The notes beneath the pieces are model-generated. The model saw only the letters and a program-made list of their open reading frames with translations. It did no database searches and was not told the DNA's origin. DNA of 64,000 nt. Source: Musa acuminata AAA Group. Taxonomy: Eukaryota; Streptophyta; Magnoliopsida; Zingiberales; Musaceae. The number at the start of each line of letters is the position of its first letter. Within the stretch, counting starts at the first letter, position 1. The translations under genes were made by a program, and so were the position numbers. The stretch lies in contig NC_088339.1 of the NCBI RefSeq assembly GCF_036884655.1, positions 23,579,501 to 23,643,500 on the forward strand. The letters run 5' to 3'. Below are positions 14,401-27,200 of this stretch, in pieces.

Positions 14401-17400
14401 TGTACTGATTGCAGAGCAAGTGCAAAAGCCATAGCCCCTCTAAGACCTGGATGTGCATAATGTATATGAATTTTAAATAAAAACTAAGCTAGACTTCAGT
14501 GATATCAAAGTAGCCCATGCACTCACCACTATACCACAGTGCCTTCTGATGCTTCAAAGGTATTTGGCGACTTGTTGGTCGAGCCATGTTGACCAAGTTA
14601 GCACAAACATAAACATGTGCTGCCCTAAAATTTAATCAATATGATCAATGAATTACATAAAAGCCTTCAAACAAATCATTTATGCGAGTTCCCAGAACTG
14701 AAATGGAAAAGCAAAGACTAAGAAAATGAAACACATAACAACACTAAAGCATAAAAAGACCCAAATGAACTCTAGCATATAATGTGTACACCAATTTTTT
14801 GTGAAGAAAGCTTCAGGATATCATGAATCCAATAAAACACCTAAAGTAACAGATTAAAGGCACCATGAGAGAGACAAGTTCTAGTTCTAGCATAACATGC
14901 CTAACATTGAACTAATTTTGCTATACCAACCTTCATATAGGCTCATAGCATGTACATGCTCAAAAAAATTTACTTCTACTATGTCAAGATTTATCAACAA
15001 CTCTCAAATATATTAATGGATCAAAAAGGCATAAAATGCCAAGAATGAACCTTATTTGACAAAACTTGATCCTAGTCTTCGGGTCAACTTTATTAACCCT
15101 TGGTCAAGACACACCATATTTTTCCAAATCATACATATTAGAATGCACAAGATTATAAAGATACAAGAATTTCTTCTAAAAATTGCAAATCACGGGCTTA
15201 AATTAGGCTTTTAATATGTTTCTAATAAATAGCCAGCAATTTAAACCTGGATGAGTTGGTTCATTCAGGAACAAGGAAAAGACTGGCAGTGACCAAATCA
15301 ATGTACAGGACGGGATGGAGAAGAAAATCAAGGCTGAGCCACAGTCTCCACTCTCCACATCAAGCTCATCAATATTAAAAAAGTAGAAAAACATATTTGT
15401 GGAGACTAAGGCACTATTTTTTTCATTGCTAGAGAAAATTAAAGGTGGCAGGCATACCTTGCAACACCTATGAAGATCTGTGTCATTAGTGAAGATTAAA
15501 GTCAAGGAGAAAATGATATTTATCTATTTCAAATGTAATAGAAAGTTTAGATAATGAATAAATAGGGAAGGATACAATTGAAAAGAAGATAAATCCTAGG
15601 TGTGACCACCTATGTTGCTCCATTGCAATGTCGAAACCCATGTATATAAACCTGCATACAAAACATAGTGAAGCTATGAATTGCAAAGACAGACATGGTA
15701 ACTAACTAGGAAGAGACAGAAGTATGATCCAGCTTGAGTCATTAAAACTTATTATAAAGGCACTAACTGCATGTCATCTTACACAAATGTTTCTGCTAAT
15801 GATGAAATCAAGTGGAAAAAGGCAGCAGCAAAGTGTTGAGATTTTTCTGATAAATTTGAGAAGGTATAATGCTTCATGACCTGCAACCAAAGCATAATAT
15901 AATCATTTTGAAAAATGTCTGGCACAAAATATGGCTGTTTAAAATTATATGTACTTACAATTCCAGTGAACAGTATTGAGACAATGCCAGACAGACCTAA
16001 TCCTTCTGCTAGCATGTAACTGCAAAAGTCGACGATAATGAGTACTTTGAAAAAACAAATTAGATTAGAAGACAAGATTACTTACGAGAAGTATGGGAAA
16101 AGGACAAAAAGACAGCATTCCAAGTTCTGAAGGCTGCAAGAAGAAATTGTATCAGTTCTTTAAATGGCATTGTCAAACTAGCAGATGAAATAAAGAAAAG
16201 ATAAAAATTTCTTACTTGTCGATATCCAACCCAGCATATTTGAAGAGGTATCAAGTGGTTAAGGCTATTCAACACATATTTATAATTGTGACAAAGATAT
16301 CCATCATCATCCAAAAAATTTAAAAAGAAATAATCAAGTGCTGTAATCAGATTCATGTAAAACAACATTATGTGGCTTGGCCTAAAGAACAATCATCAAG
16401 TACTATAATCAGTTTCCATGCAATGAGGGCTGTGGTTGTTCAAACTTCAAAACACCAACTTCCAATCACATCCCCTCCTGATATGTGGCAACAGTTTTTA
16501 TCTCTTTTCCCCTTTTGTGATGACAAATACCACCGATAGCAAAACAATATTTAAGGAGTCACTCCTGCATCTTTTTTCTTCTCTGTTCTATTTTTTACCC
16601 TATAGATAGCATACCAAACACTGATGACTGTTAATTCTGTCAGTCATTAGATATATGTGCCAACAAAGGGAACCGTTGGCAGTTAAAATATGTTCCTACA
16701 GGAGATACTTGAGAATGTACACCTTTGTTGTTTGGCTAAGCATTTAGCTTATCCTAGCCAAAATGGAAGACCATGATCATCTAATGAAACTACAAGGCAG
16801 CAAAGAATGGTAACATCACCATTGTTGTTTATAATACGAGGATACTGGATGTATGACTTATCACATATATGCTTGGCTAGAAATGATATATCAAATATTC
16901 AGACACATTCAGCATATACAATTGTACTTTACTATATGTCAGCATTCAACATAAACCAGCAATACAACAATGTGCAATAGAAATGAATGTCTGTAACTGC
17001 CAGACAGACACACGACAAAACCTAGTTTCAGTAACGTAATATGAAGTAAACAAATCTAATTAACTTTATGATCTATACACTCAGGCTCTGATATCCAGAG
17101 AAACCAACGCATCAAATATCATTATACACCATGAGTATTCTTCTTTCTTTAGCATTCTAAGGATCATAAAAGCCTCAGTTGACAACAAAAACACAGAAGG
17201 AGAAAGGATATTGAAGGTCCAGTCATCTTTAAAAAGAGAGACCAGTTTGTCAATTCCCACATGATGAAAATAGATTTATAAAGGATACTTTCCCCAGAAC
17301 AGAGTTAGGAATAAATAGAACTTTCTTTCAAGTAAAACGAACAACTTTCCAAGCCAAGATACAAATTTACAGCTATGCCTTCCTCTTGATTGGAAAATAT

Positions 17401-20400
17401 TCCATAATTTCTGGATCAATTAATATCTTTTGATGTATCAGCAATGATCAAAGTGTGACCATCCTAGTTATTCTCTATAGAGTTGACAAAATACTCATAG
17501 GAGTATCACAAATAAAGAAAGAAATCCAATAGTCACAGAAGAAATAAAACAATAGTTGAGATCAAAAGGTTTCCACAAATTTTTTAACCACAGATAAATA
17601 AAATATGAATTAAAGGATATCAGAGCAGAAATAAATCCAACACCAACCCCTGTACAAAAGCAAACACATCTCAGATATGCTGACAAAGAAGCAATTTAAT
17701 CGTAACTAACATTACTGAATATAAGGGCACAGTTAAGATGTACTAGAAATATTAATAAAACTTCAGCTCTAATTTGATCATTGCACATGTTATTCATAAG
17801 TGTATTCTATACAAGAGACTAATCAGAACCAAAGAAAATGTTGGAATGGTTAGAATTAATGGTGTTATTATACCAGAGAAGTGGTGATAATGTTATGTAT
17901 GAATTTGCTAAATAACAGATATTTTCTGCAACACAGGCACATCAACTCATCTGTGTTTTCCAGAATTGTCCAATACCATTGTCATGTAACTTCTACAACC
18001 TTGTCCTCGCTATTGCCGTGATGCATCTTTTATATGACATTCTCTCACTTTAGTTATCCTAGATTTACCAATGAAGACTTTTCATCACAATGAAATTATT
18101 CACACCAAACCCACTTGCTTGGAGATTATCCAACATCGTCATCCATCACACAACTTTGCCAATTTTTATACTACTTGCAAAAGCTTTAGTTTTAAAATTT
18201 AAACAATGCACATAGTTACAGGTGAAGCCATCCAATTATCCTCACAAGTAACTGAACTACAAGGTTAGGCATATATTCACTCATCCTTCCCCTGCCCATC
18301 CTGTCTTATTTTTGTTTTTTTGGTCTAATAGATCCAAGATGTTGAAACTAATCATATTTCTGGATTTGCAGACATATTAAACCTCAGTTTGATTATCTTC
18401 AATAAACTATGATATCAATTTTGATCTGAGCAATTAAATCTTCTATTAGCAATCCATAGCCAAAAGAAGCTTACTTTGTAAAGAATTCTTAATTTAGTTC
18501 ATCAACATGAAAAATTAAGACAACAAGAAATTTCTGACAACAATATTAGCAGCAAATCTGATTCTAACCTGATGACATTGAGCCAACAAATGTCTCGAGA
18601 AACCGCACAACAATTAGAAAAAAATTTTGTCCTGATGAGGCATGACTTTGAACTGATGACATGGTCCTAAAGTAAAAAGATTCTGTCAAACACTGAAAAG
18701 AAAGGATGGAGCAGAAGTGTGAAAGGCATCCTCAAGCTCTTGAACAAACCCTCTCGAACAAACCTGTACAAGGAGATTGCCATCTGTATTGCCAAAAAAT
18801 AACAGCAAAGTCAACCAACATGCAAGATAACTGGGAGATGCAAAAATATAGATTTAAGATACTGGATACAGAACATACAGCATCGTTTAGAACAGATTCT
18901 CCAAACACCAAGGCATATAGATTCACATCGGTACCAAGTTCCTGAACCAGAAAAGAATATATGAAACCAGTGAAATAAACATAACCAAAGGATAGCTCAG
19001 CAACTCCCGAGTTGCTTGATTATTGTAACATTATCTTAAGATGTATTATCAACTGTACTCATTATGTTTCATTCTGGCAGGGTAACAAGATGGGAAACAC
19101 CCATCTTGAAACATGCTACTCAACATATGTGTTCATACAATTTTAAGCCAGACTAGTACATGATCAAACTGGCCAAGTTCACACTTCAACAAGGAGCCAG
19201 CCAATTCTTATATCATGAGTAGGGTTCACTGAACCCTGACAACTTAAGCCTTGTGAGGGAGCGAGAACAGCCACTGCACATATTTTTTAGGATGGAAAAT
19301 AGGAAGGCTTAATGCAGAAGAAAGTTTAAGGTTACTCTTTGTGACTTGAGAGACCAGGATTCCAACTTGGAGGTATGGCTCCATACATTGAAGCATTGGT
19401 GGGCGCATCATGTAGTGTAGTACACTGCCCTTTTCTATTCCTGATACCATGCAGTTAATAGCATTGCTTTGATTTTTTTTCTATTACTATCTCTTGCTTC
19501 TATTTCCTTTTTTTTCCTGTGCCAGCAGCAGAACAACTGTGTTGTATTTGGCTTGGTAGCACATGGCGTGCCATAATGTGCCATTTTGATAGCTAGCAAA
19601 AACCCTCCTTGCTGCCAGAACTTATATCCTCGGTTTCAAGCATTAGAACTACAGTGAGACACCAGCTTGCTTTCATCAAATGCAAAGAACCTCAATAGGC
19701 TATGACCTAGAATGCCTAATAGAGATTACGGAACTTTAATATCCATCTCATCTTTTCTAAAATTAAATGTCCTCGATAAACTAAGTTTGATGGGAAATTC
19801 CGATAAGAAAAACACAGATTGCTAATGTTTTCTGATAGACAAATTTTAGCCAGAGATACATAATCCATAAAAGGATATGATAAATAGGAATGATTAAGAA
19901 ACCTGGAATATTGACAGAACAGTAACAGGATCAGTTGCAGATATGAGAGCACCAAACATCAGGCACTCAACTAATGGCAATTTGTACATCAGAAACGTTA
20001 AACCACCAAGATATCTGCCAAAATAATGACACATAAGATATGAAAAGAAGTTTGAAACCACAAAATCTTATCCCGTAAAATATGGGGAGCAAAGGGTTAA
20101 GACATACTTACACTAAAACCCCTGTTACCACTGAAGCAATAAATGTTCCTAAGATAGCAAATGTGACAATGGCCCCAAAGTTTGAAAAGAATGGTTTCTG
20201 TCAGTATCAGTTATACAAATACATCAGATACAATTTTAAATGCAAGAACAGAAGCTCAAGAATAAATATGGCATCAGAAACTTACCGGTGCTAAACTGAA
20301 CCCTGATTGGGTGTGCTAAAGTTAAAGAGAAACAGCATACAATATAGAATGATACTAATCCTTCAAATATCATTTAACAGTAAAATAATAAATAATAATT

Positions 20401-23135
20401 TTAGCATGTGCTTAGTAGGATATAATATAATTGGCGGCAGCAAGAAAAGGAAGAAAAATTCCTCATGGAAATTAAACCACCTCCTGCAATAGAGCAAAAG
20501 ACGGAAGCACTAAGGATCAGGTATACTGGTCAAAGAGTTCATAAAATGAGGCATAAGGCATGCACACCTGATACTGGTTTCAGTATCTGAAATATTAGCA
20601 AGTCCACCAACAAGTAAACCTGTAAATATAAAAGCAATTGATCTTTATTGCGGTTAAAAGTATTCACAGAAAGAAAAGAAATTGCAACAACTTTAAGTTT
20701 CTTTTTAAAGAAACTTCCTGTCAGATTGGTATATAAGGCATCATGTTTTTTTTTCTTTTTATCAAACATGCCATGTGAGGAACACATGGGCAGGAAAACA
20801 TAACTATCTGGATATTAAAGGTAACAAAGTGTTAACGAAGATCAACTAGTGTTATTCATGTATTGAAGGAAAAGAATAGCATGCCAAATCATATAAGAAA
20901 CTAAAATTGTAGTATAAGCATCCACAAGGCTTCAAAAACCTGAAATCTGGTGTCTTTTGTTATGTATCTAATCCACAGAATTGTCAGTAAAATAGGTAGT
21001 TTACATGTGCTGCAGGATATTTATTTATTGCTTAAACATTCAAAGTGTTCATTCAAATTAGCTCATCTACAACCCTCTTCCTTGCTTAATAAGGCATAGA
21101 GCATAATAAAAGGGATGTAAACATAATCAATCAGAAAATTAGGATCAGGAAGAGAATCATCAACTTGGGCAAGTATTTGCTACAACAAAGTAGACACGGT
21201 ATCAGAACAGTGTTCTTCTCATAGTAGTGAGGTTACATCACTCCATCTAGTCATACACATCAAGCAACAACCAGATTATGTACGTTAATGAAACCAGAGA
21301 TTTGAAGGATAAGAAGGCTCACATGAGATTTAGAGTTGGAAGAAAGTATGACACTGTTGTTGGGTATAATAAGTCAAAGACAGTAAAATACTAGCTCTGC
21401 AGATCTCCACTTCATCTGATGCATTTAACCACAGCCATATCGTTGGATTACAAACCAACAACAAAAATCCTTAGACCATAAACTTTCAACCTTTTTATCT
21501 AGTAATAAAATCACATCCTTAAATCCTGAATGTGTGTCACCTGTTGAGACTCCGCAACCATGTACTTCATTAAGAAGCCACTCAAAAACGCCCGCAACCT
21601 AACTCACAATTGAAAGATCAACAAAAATTTAATGGTTTTTCCATCACAGAGCCACCAGTCTCAGCATTTGCTGATCACACTATGATCATGTACTGCATCC
21701 CATAACTGCAAGTCCCAAGAATAACAGAGAAGCCATAAAATTTTTGAACTAGTATACAAATCTGAGTTCCTAATCTACCATACTTTACCTGACATGTAAA
21801 ACTAACTCGATTCCTGAATGCAATTCTATCGCCAGAACATGAAGAATTCTGAGGTACTAGTTAAAGGAATCAACAAAAATCTTTCTGCCTCTCTGGTAGA
21901 TATTTCAAATGGTAGCAAATCTTCCACCATTCTCTCTCTTCTTTTTTTCAAAGGATAATCGGTTAAAATGAGATTTGATCATCTTATCTTCCTATCAGTA
22001 GTCAAAGCTTTTATCAGCCAAGCTAGCTGAAATCTTTAAAAAAAATGATCAGATGAGAATCTGAACCTCGACCTAATCTGAATCTCAACCTTTGATAAGC
22101 AGGTCTGGTATACCAATAAAGTTTATCGAAGGAGACCTCAACCTTTGTAAGTGGGTGTGGTCCCACTACCAATGTTTTAGGTGTGAAAAATCAAATGATA
22201 TTTTGAGTCATCAACCCCTAGTAAGTGGGTCTAGTGCACTACCACCATAAACAACAATCTATATGCATCAAAACTTTGTGCACAATAAATATCAAACTAT
22301 TTGTTTATCGTTGCCAACAGTTAAATCAATAAAAATCTAAGAATACCCTATTTCATCATGGATCGTCATGTCTACTGGCTTTGCACAAGAGATTGTACAA
22401 TTTGCAACTTAAAAAAAATGCTGTTCCAAAAGAACAATTTAAACCACAAATTTTCACGAAAACAATTCCTATAAAGAACAGTGACGTCTCATAATCCTAT
22501 CATACGTCGAGAGACATTCTTCTAGAGCTATGGAATACACTCGTAAACTTAACAAGCCCAGTGTGAGCATCAAGACCTCATGATAGTACACTATCTTCTC
22601 CTTTAGAACTTGTCTTCAAGTGTAAATTATTTGTTTATGAAACAAATCCTCTGATGATTAATTTCATTCCCCTTCATATGGATGCGCTAGGTTTCAGTTA
22701 CTACAGATACTCGATAATCGATTTAATCGCTAACAATAATGAACAACAAAACCGATCGGTGGTAAAAACAATCCAAACCAAACCATTTTTTGGCCAAAAT
22801 TATCTCCAAGAAGGCAATTTCAGAACCCTCCAACATATAAATTAACGGCAGAAGCAATCAAGTAAGAACACAAGGAGCGTGATAAAGGAGTCCACGCGCA
22901 TCAAACGGGCCGTGGAAAGAAAGGGAGGAGACAAAAAAGGGGGACGGGTACCTATGATGAGGGAAGCGCTGGCCTCGGGGACGTAGTAGAACTTGTGACG
23001 GCGGAGAACATGGCCGACGACGAAGGAAAGCACCAGCATAGAGATCTGCAGGAGGATCCCCACCCCAGCCGCTTGCTGCTCCTTGCCCGGCGGCGGGCTC
23101 ACAGCCGGTGGCGCCGTCACGTTGAGTCCCAACAT
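11466..23135 (-). CDS. NHX6: Endosomal Na+(K+)/H+ exchanger, NHX5/NHX6 type
   Basis: Twenty-two exons, 5' to 3' on the minus strand: 23135-22952, 20619-20568, 20483-20424, 20310-20286, 20197-20112, 20014-19903, 18941-18879, 18783-18764, 18666-18569, 17649-17621, 16247-16216, 16133-16086, 16019-15959, 15880-15783, 15651-15576, 15477-15458, 14624-14527, 14446-14337, 13222-13142, 12678-12581, 12492-12413, 11515-11466. They give 526 residues, close to Arabidopsis NHX5/NHX6. Visible motifs are the amiloride-site FFFLFLLPP (about 88-96), ATDPVTVLS (162-170), the cation-binding FGESVLNDA (186-194) and [13 protein letters not shown]. The class II signature is the start [20 protein letters not shown] followed by [12 protein letters not shown]. 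Class II NHX proteins act in Golgi, trans-Golgi network and prevacuolar membranes, exchanging K+ or Na+ for H+ to set lumenal pH. The C-terminal tail from about 430 is cytosolic and poorly conserved. Introns 3 and 10 are AT-AC and intron 15 begins GTATCCTT (see separate entries). I cannot decide between NHX5 and NHX6. Confidence 0.95.
15478..15575 (-). other. Probable GT-AG U12-type intron (NHX intron 15)
   Basis: The 98-nt intron begins GTATCCTTCC, matching the U12 RTATCCTTT donor. It contains TCCTTGAC, fitting TCCTTRAC, at 15,501-15,508, and ends CACAG. The branch A to AG distance of about 24 nt is longer than usual, so U12 identity is less certain than for the two AT-AC introns. Confidence 0.6.
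16248..17620 (-). other. AT-AC U12-type intron (NHX intron 10)
   Basis: The 1,373-nt intron starts ATATCCTTTA, a perfect U12 AT-AC donor. It ends TTGATAC, with a near-perfect branch site GCCTTAACC about 11 nt upstream of the terminal AC. Joining at these points gives GFISAL followed by [10 protein letters not shown], the family sequence. No GT-AG alternative maintains the frame and conservation. Confidence 0.94.
20311..20423 (-). other. AT-AC U12-type intron (NHX intron 3)
   Basis: The 113-nt intron starts ATATCCTACT and ends CACAC. There is no usable GT donor. A branch site TCTTTAAC lies with its A about 11 nt before the AC terminus. Splicing at these sites rejoins [13 protein letters not shown] exactly, with the Phe99 codon split. 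This matches the U12 consensus (ATATCCTT ... TCCTTAAC ... AC), so minor-spliceosome removal is inferred. Confidence 0.93.
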
Positions 23136-24214
23136 CGACGGCGATCGGGCGAACCCCCCTGACCACCACAGGCGTCACTTCTCCGCTGCTCCTCGACCTT
23201 TCAACGGAGAGAGAGAGAGAGAGAGAGAGAGGGAAGGAGGGGGGGGGGGGGGGGGGAGAATATAAGAGGTCGGCGAGAAGAGGTAGACGCGAACGCGAAT
23301 GCTATGAACTCTTTTCCCACCTATTTATGATCTACCCAATCGATCACCTTCGTTACTGTTGGAAGCATTTGGTGCCAACGGGACCCACCGTCAGATACAA
23401 TTTGAAAGGTACAAAGTTGCTCTTTTTACCAGCCATTTGTTCGTTCCACGTGGCAACTATCAGCACCGTTTGGATTTGCCGTTGTTTGAATCGGCGAAAA
23501 GATCGAAGACGATGAGATCAACGACGATGATGCCAAGTCGTAGAACTCGATGGCATCATCGTTAATTGTTACTGCTGCTCTTTGTCTATAAATTTAATAT
23601 AAATAAAAATGGTAAGTTTCCGAAAAAAAAAATTCTAATCTTCTGATTTTCCTAAATCCCATTTTGGATTTATTTCCAGATAGTATTATTTTTCATAATG
23701 ATCTAAATTCTAAAAAATAGTGCATTAATTTTGTTACTTTATATTTTGCTTAAAACTATATGCCACGTATTTAACAAGGATCGCTTGAGTTAGTAGATAT
23801 TTTGATGATTCAAACATATGATATTTTTGGATATGTCAAATGATGCGCCTGAGATATCTTTTTATAACAAGTGCAAATAATCGTCAAATTAAAGGTATAT
23901 ATTAATATTATTATTATTTAGTCATAATATGTGTATTAAATTGAACTATCGACCATTACAAGTCAATTGATGCACTTTAAATATCTTTTTATAATATGTT
24001 TGGGTAATGATCAAATTAAGTTAAATTAAATTAATTTATAATAGGTATTCTTGTGTTATTGATTTGATATCTCACATAATGTGATAAATAGTTGGACTAA
24101 TAATTTGATTATGAATGTAATTATGGTTCCCGGTTATGTTATGTCATCATGCACACCGGCCACCGCAGCTCATCCTTATTGGTCTCGTTAGGGTTTTAGG
24201 AGGGGCCACTCGAC
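23136..24214. promoter_or_regulatory. Divergent intergenic region between NHX and mitochondrial KAS
   Basis: This 1.08-kb stretch separates the start codons of the minus-strand exchanger and the plus-strand KAS gene and must contain both promoters. The first 450 bp next to NHX are GC-rich, and about 23,580-24,130 is strongly AT-rich. I identified no confident TATA box on either side. Confidence 0.6.
23213..23260. repeat. (GA)n/G-run microsatellite in NHX 5' region
   Basis: About ten GA units followed by GGAAGGA and a run of roughly 18 G. It lies 80 bp upstream of the NHX start codon, so in the transcript it would be a C-run and CT-rich 5' UTR. Confidence 0.9.
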
Positions 24215-27200
24215 ATGGAGGCTCTCCGCCGGATCACCCGCCGTCCTATTCGGCGCCGCTGCCTCTCCTCCCAAGCCTTCGATCCGCCGCCGGCCGCCCC
24301 TCGCCGCCGTGTCGTGGTTACAGGTACCCGCACTCTCTCCCCGTCCGCTTCTGCCTTCGTCCGCACCGGCTGATCTCGATTCGGCGGCCGTGACTCGGGG
24401 CCTTGGGCAGGTCTGGGGATGGTCACCCCCCTTGGGTGCGGCGTGGGGGAGACGTGGCGGCGGCTGGTGGATGAACGGTGCGGCGTGCGGGCGCTCACGC
24501 CCGCTGATCTCAGAATGGACGGCTTCGATGAGGCCACGGTGATGCACACCTACGACCAGCTGACGGCCAAGGTGGCGGCCATCGTGCCGTGCGGAAAAGG
24601 GGAAGGGAAGTTCGACGAGGAGCAGTGGTTGCAGTCCAAGGTATTCGAGAAGTCTAACTCATTTTTCTGTGTTAGAGCTCTGTGTTCGTCGAAATCTTGG
24701 ATGCGTCTTTCTTCCCTCTCCTTTTAAGTACGCGCGGAATGAGAAGATTAGGTCGAATGTGAGGATTCATAGTTCGTCATGATTTCGTTATGCACTTTGT
24801 TGCGGTGGTAGTGTATTAGGGCCCATTGTCAAACACCATTGGGGTTATCTTTTGTTATTTGAGTTGGTATGTGGATCCTTATTCTATGATTTATGCAGAA
24901 AATGCAAACGTGTTTGGTGAAATCTTAAGCTCATGGATTAGGGACCTTCTTTCCAAATCGTCATTGAGACGGAAGAAATCCAACTGTGATGTAGGGTGCA
25001 AATACCATTGTCTGCAGTGTGTCAGGAAGGACTAATATGCATGGTAACAGAGTCAAATTAGTTGCTAACTTTTCTACCTAATAAAAGATGGCGTAAGCTA
25101 AATATTTCAGATGCTAAGTGGACCAAGATAATAGATAATTGTTTATAAGAATTTAGAAGGTGGAAACCAAACAGTTTAAATGTCTCTTGAGAACTTTTAG
25201 ATTGAGTCAACTGACAATGATACACTTTGAAGATGAAAATTTCTTCCATTACATCATCCTTCGGTTTTCAGGAATTGATCTATTATCTCATTTGTGTCAT
25301 GGAGTGGAAAAACAAAAGTTATTTTTCCATCTCAATGTCACAATTAAGCCAAGTAGCTGAAGATGCCACATGTCTCTTTATTAGTTTTTCTTTTCCCCCC
25401 TTTTTGGCCATGTTGTGAGCCAAAAGATTGATATTCTGTATGCTATCCCGTGAAGCTACTTGTGTTTTCTTTAAAGGCCTCAAAGTTTGCTACCTTAAAA
25501 GATTCTAAAATCAACTTCAGTCATTCTTATACCCAAACTTTAATTTCTTTCTATTTCTCAGGACCATAGGTCCACATCAAGATTTATTGCTTATGCGCTC
25601 TGTTCAACCGAGGAGGCTCTCAGAGATGCAAACTGGTTACCAACTGAACCAGAAAAGAAGGAAAGAACGGTACCAAAATTTTCTCTTTAAATGTTTAGAA
25701 ACTTATATTATATATGGTTATCATCTAATCCTAAGGTATCAGGGTGTTTCCATTGGCGGTGGGATAGGAAGCATCTCCGACATTTTAGATGCAGCTCAGC
25801 TGATATGTGATAAGGTCCTTTCTCATATTATACTAAGTTTACCATATTGAAATCCTTCTTGTTTCTTCTCTGGAATCGAGACTTCTTTATAAATTGGTTT
25901 TTATCATAGGCAAGTACATGATTGTGCATGGGAGGCACGGCTGTATCAAGTAATTATATGACATGCTCTACTTTTTGAAAACAGCATTTACGTCGGCTTA
26001 GCCCATTCTTCATCCCTAGAATACTGATCAACATGGCATCTGGTCATGTCAGCATGAAATATGGATTCCAGGCATGAAATTTGCTCTTTTGAATTTCTGT
26101 CATCGATATAGTCTGTTCAAAATCTTCACCCTTTGTTTCAAAATATCATTTGTAGTCATAATTAAAGAATACCAACTGAACTTGTTTGTCCTAATTGGTA
26201 GGGCCCAAATCATGCTGCTGTTACAGCTTGTGCAACTGGAGCTCATTCCATTGGTGATGCAACAAGGATGATTCAGTTTGGAGATGCGGATGTTATGGTC
26301 GCCGGAGGAACAGAGTCCAGTATCGATGCTTTGTCAATAGCTGGATTTTGTAGGTAATATTCAGTTGATAGATCCTTCAGTTTGTGCTTCATAATCTAAC
26401 AGTGTTTGTCTCTTCAAGATAAGTTCTCTGATCCATGTTGATGCTAGATCACTTGCAACATGAAGGATGCCATTTCTACTTTGTACCTCCTAAACTTCAA
26501 CACAATGGATCCCACATTAATGCAGGAAATATGCATTTCAAACTCGATAACAATTTCCAGAAATTTGTAGCCATGAAATTTGTGTTTTTCTCTTTGTGCA
26601 CCAAATAATATAAAATGTACAATAAAAAAATAGTATACAGATCTGAAAATACAACATGTTAGTTGAAGATCTCTGTCATTTGGGAAGATATGCTCATCTT
26701 ATGATAGATAGAACTTGTAAAGAACATTCTGAAGTGCTTCTTAACCCTGAAATGTTGTCAATTCTTGCTATTCAATGCCAAAATAAGTCATCGAATCATC
26801 AAATGATGGGGATTGAAGTCCTGAAAACTATATTTAAAAGTCATTGATTTTATTGTTATTTTGGTTTGCCCTTAGGCCTGCTCTTCTATTTTTGTGTGCA
26901 CATGCATGTACGTGTAGAATTTCTTTTATGTAACTTTGGCTGCTTGCACTTTGCACTTGCCTATAATGTGGTCTTACAAGTTAAATTGATAGGTCAAGAG
27001 CACTGGCTACAAAGTATAACCTTCTACCTCAAGTATCTTCTCGACCATTTGATTGTGACAGAGATGGATTTGTGTACGACATAATTCCTGCACCTGTTTA
27101 TCTTTACTATTCCCCGTTTCATCTTTCCTTTTTGGTTCTGGTGGATATTGTCATCTGATAAATCAAATTACAGGATAGGTGAAGGATCTGGCGTGATGGT

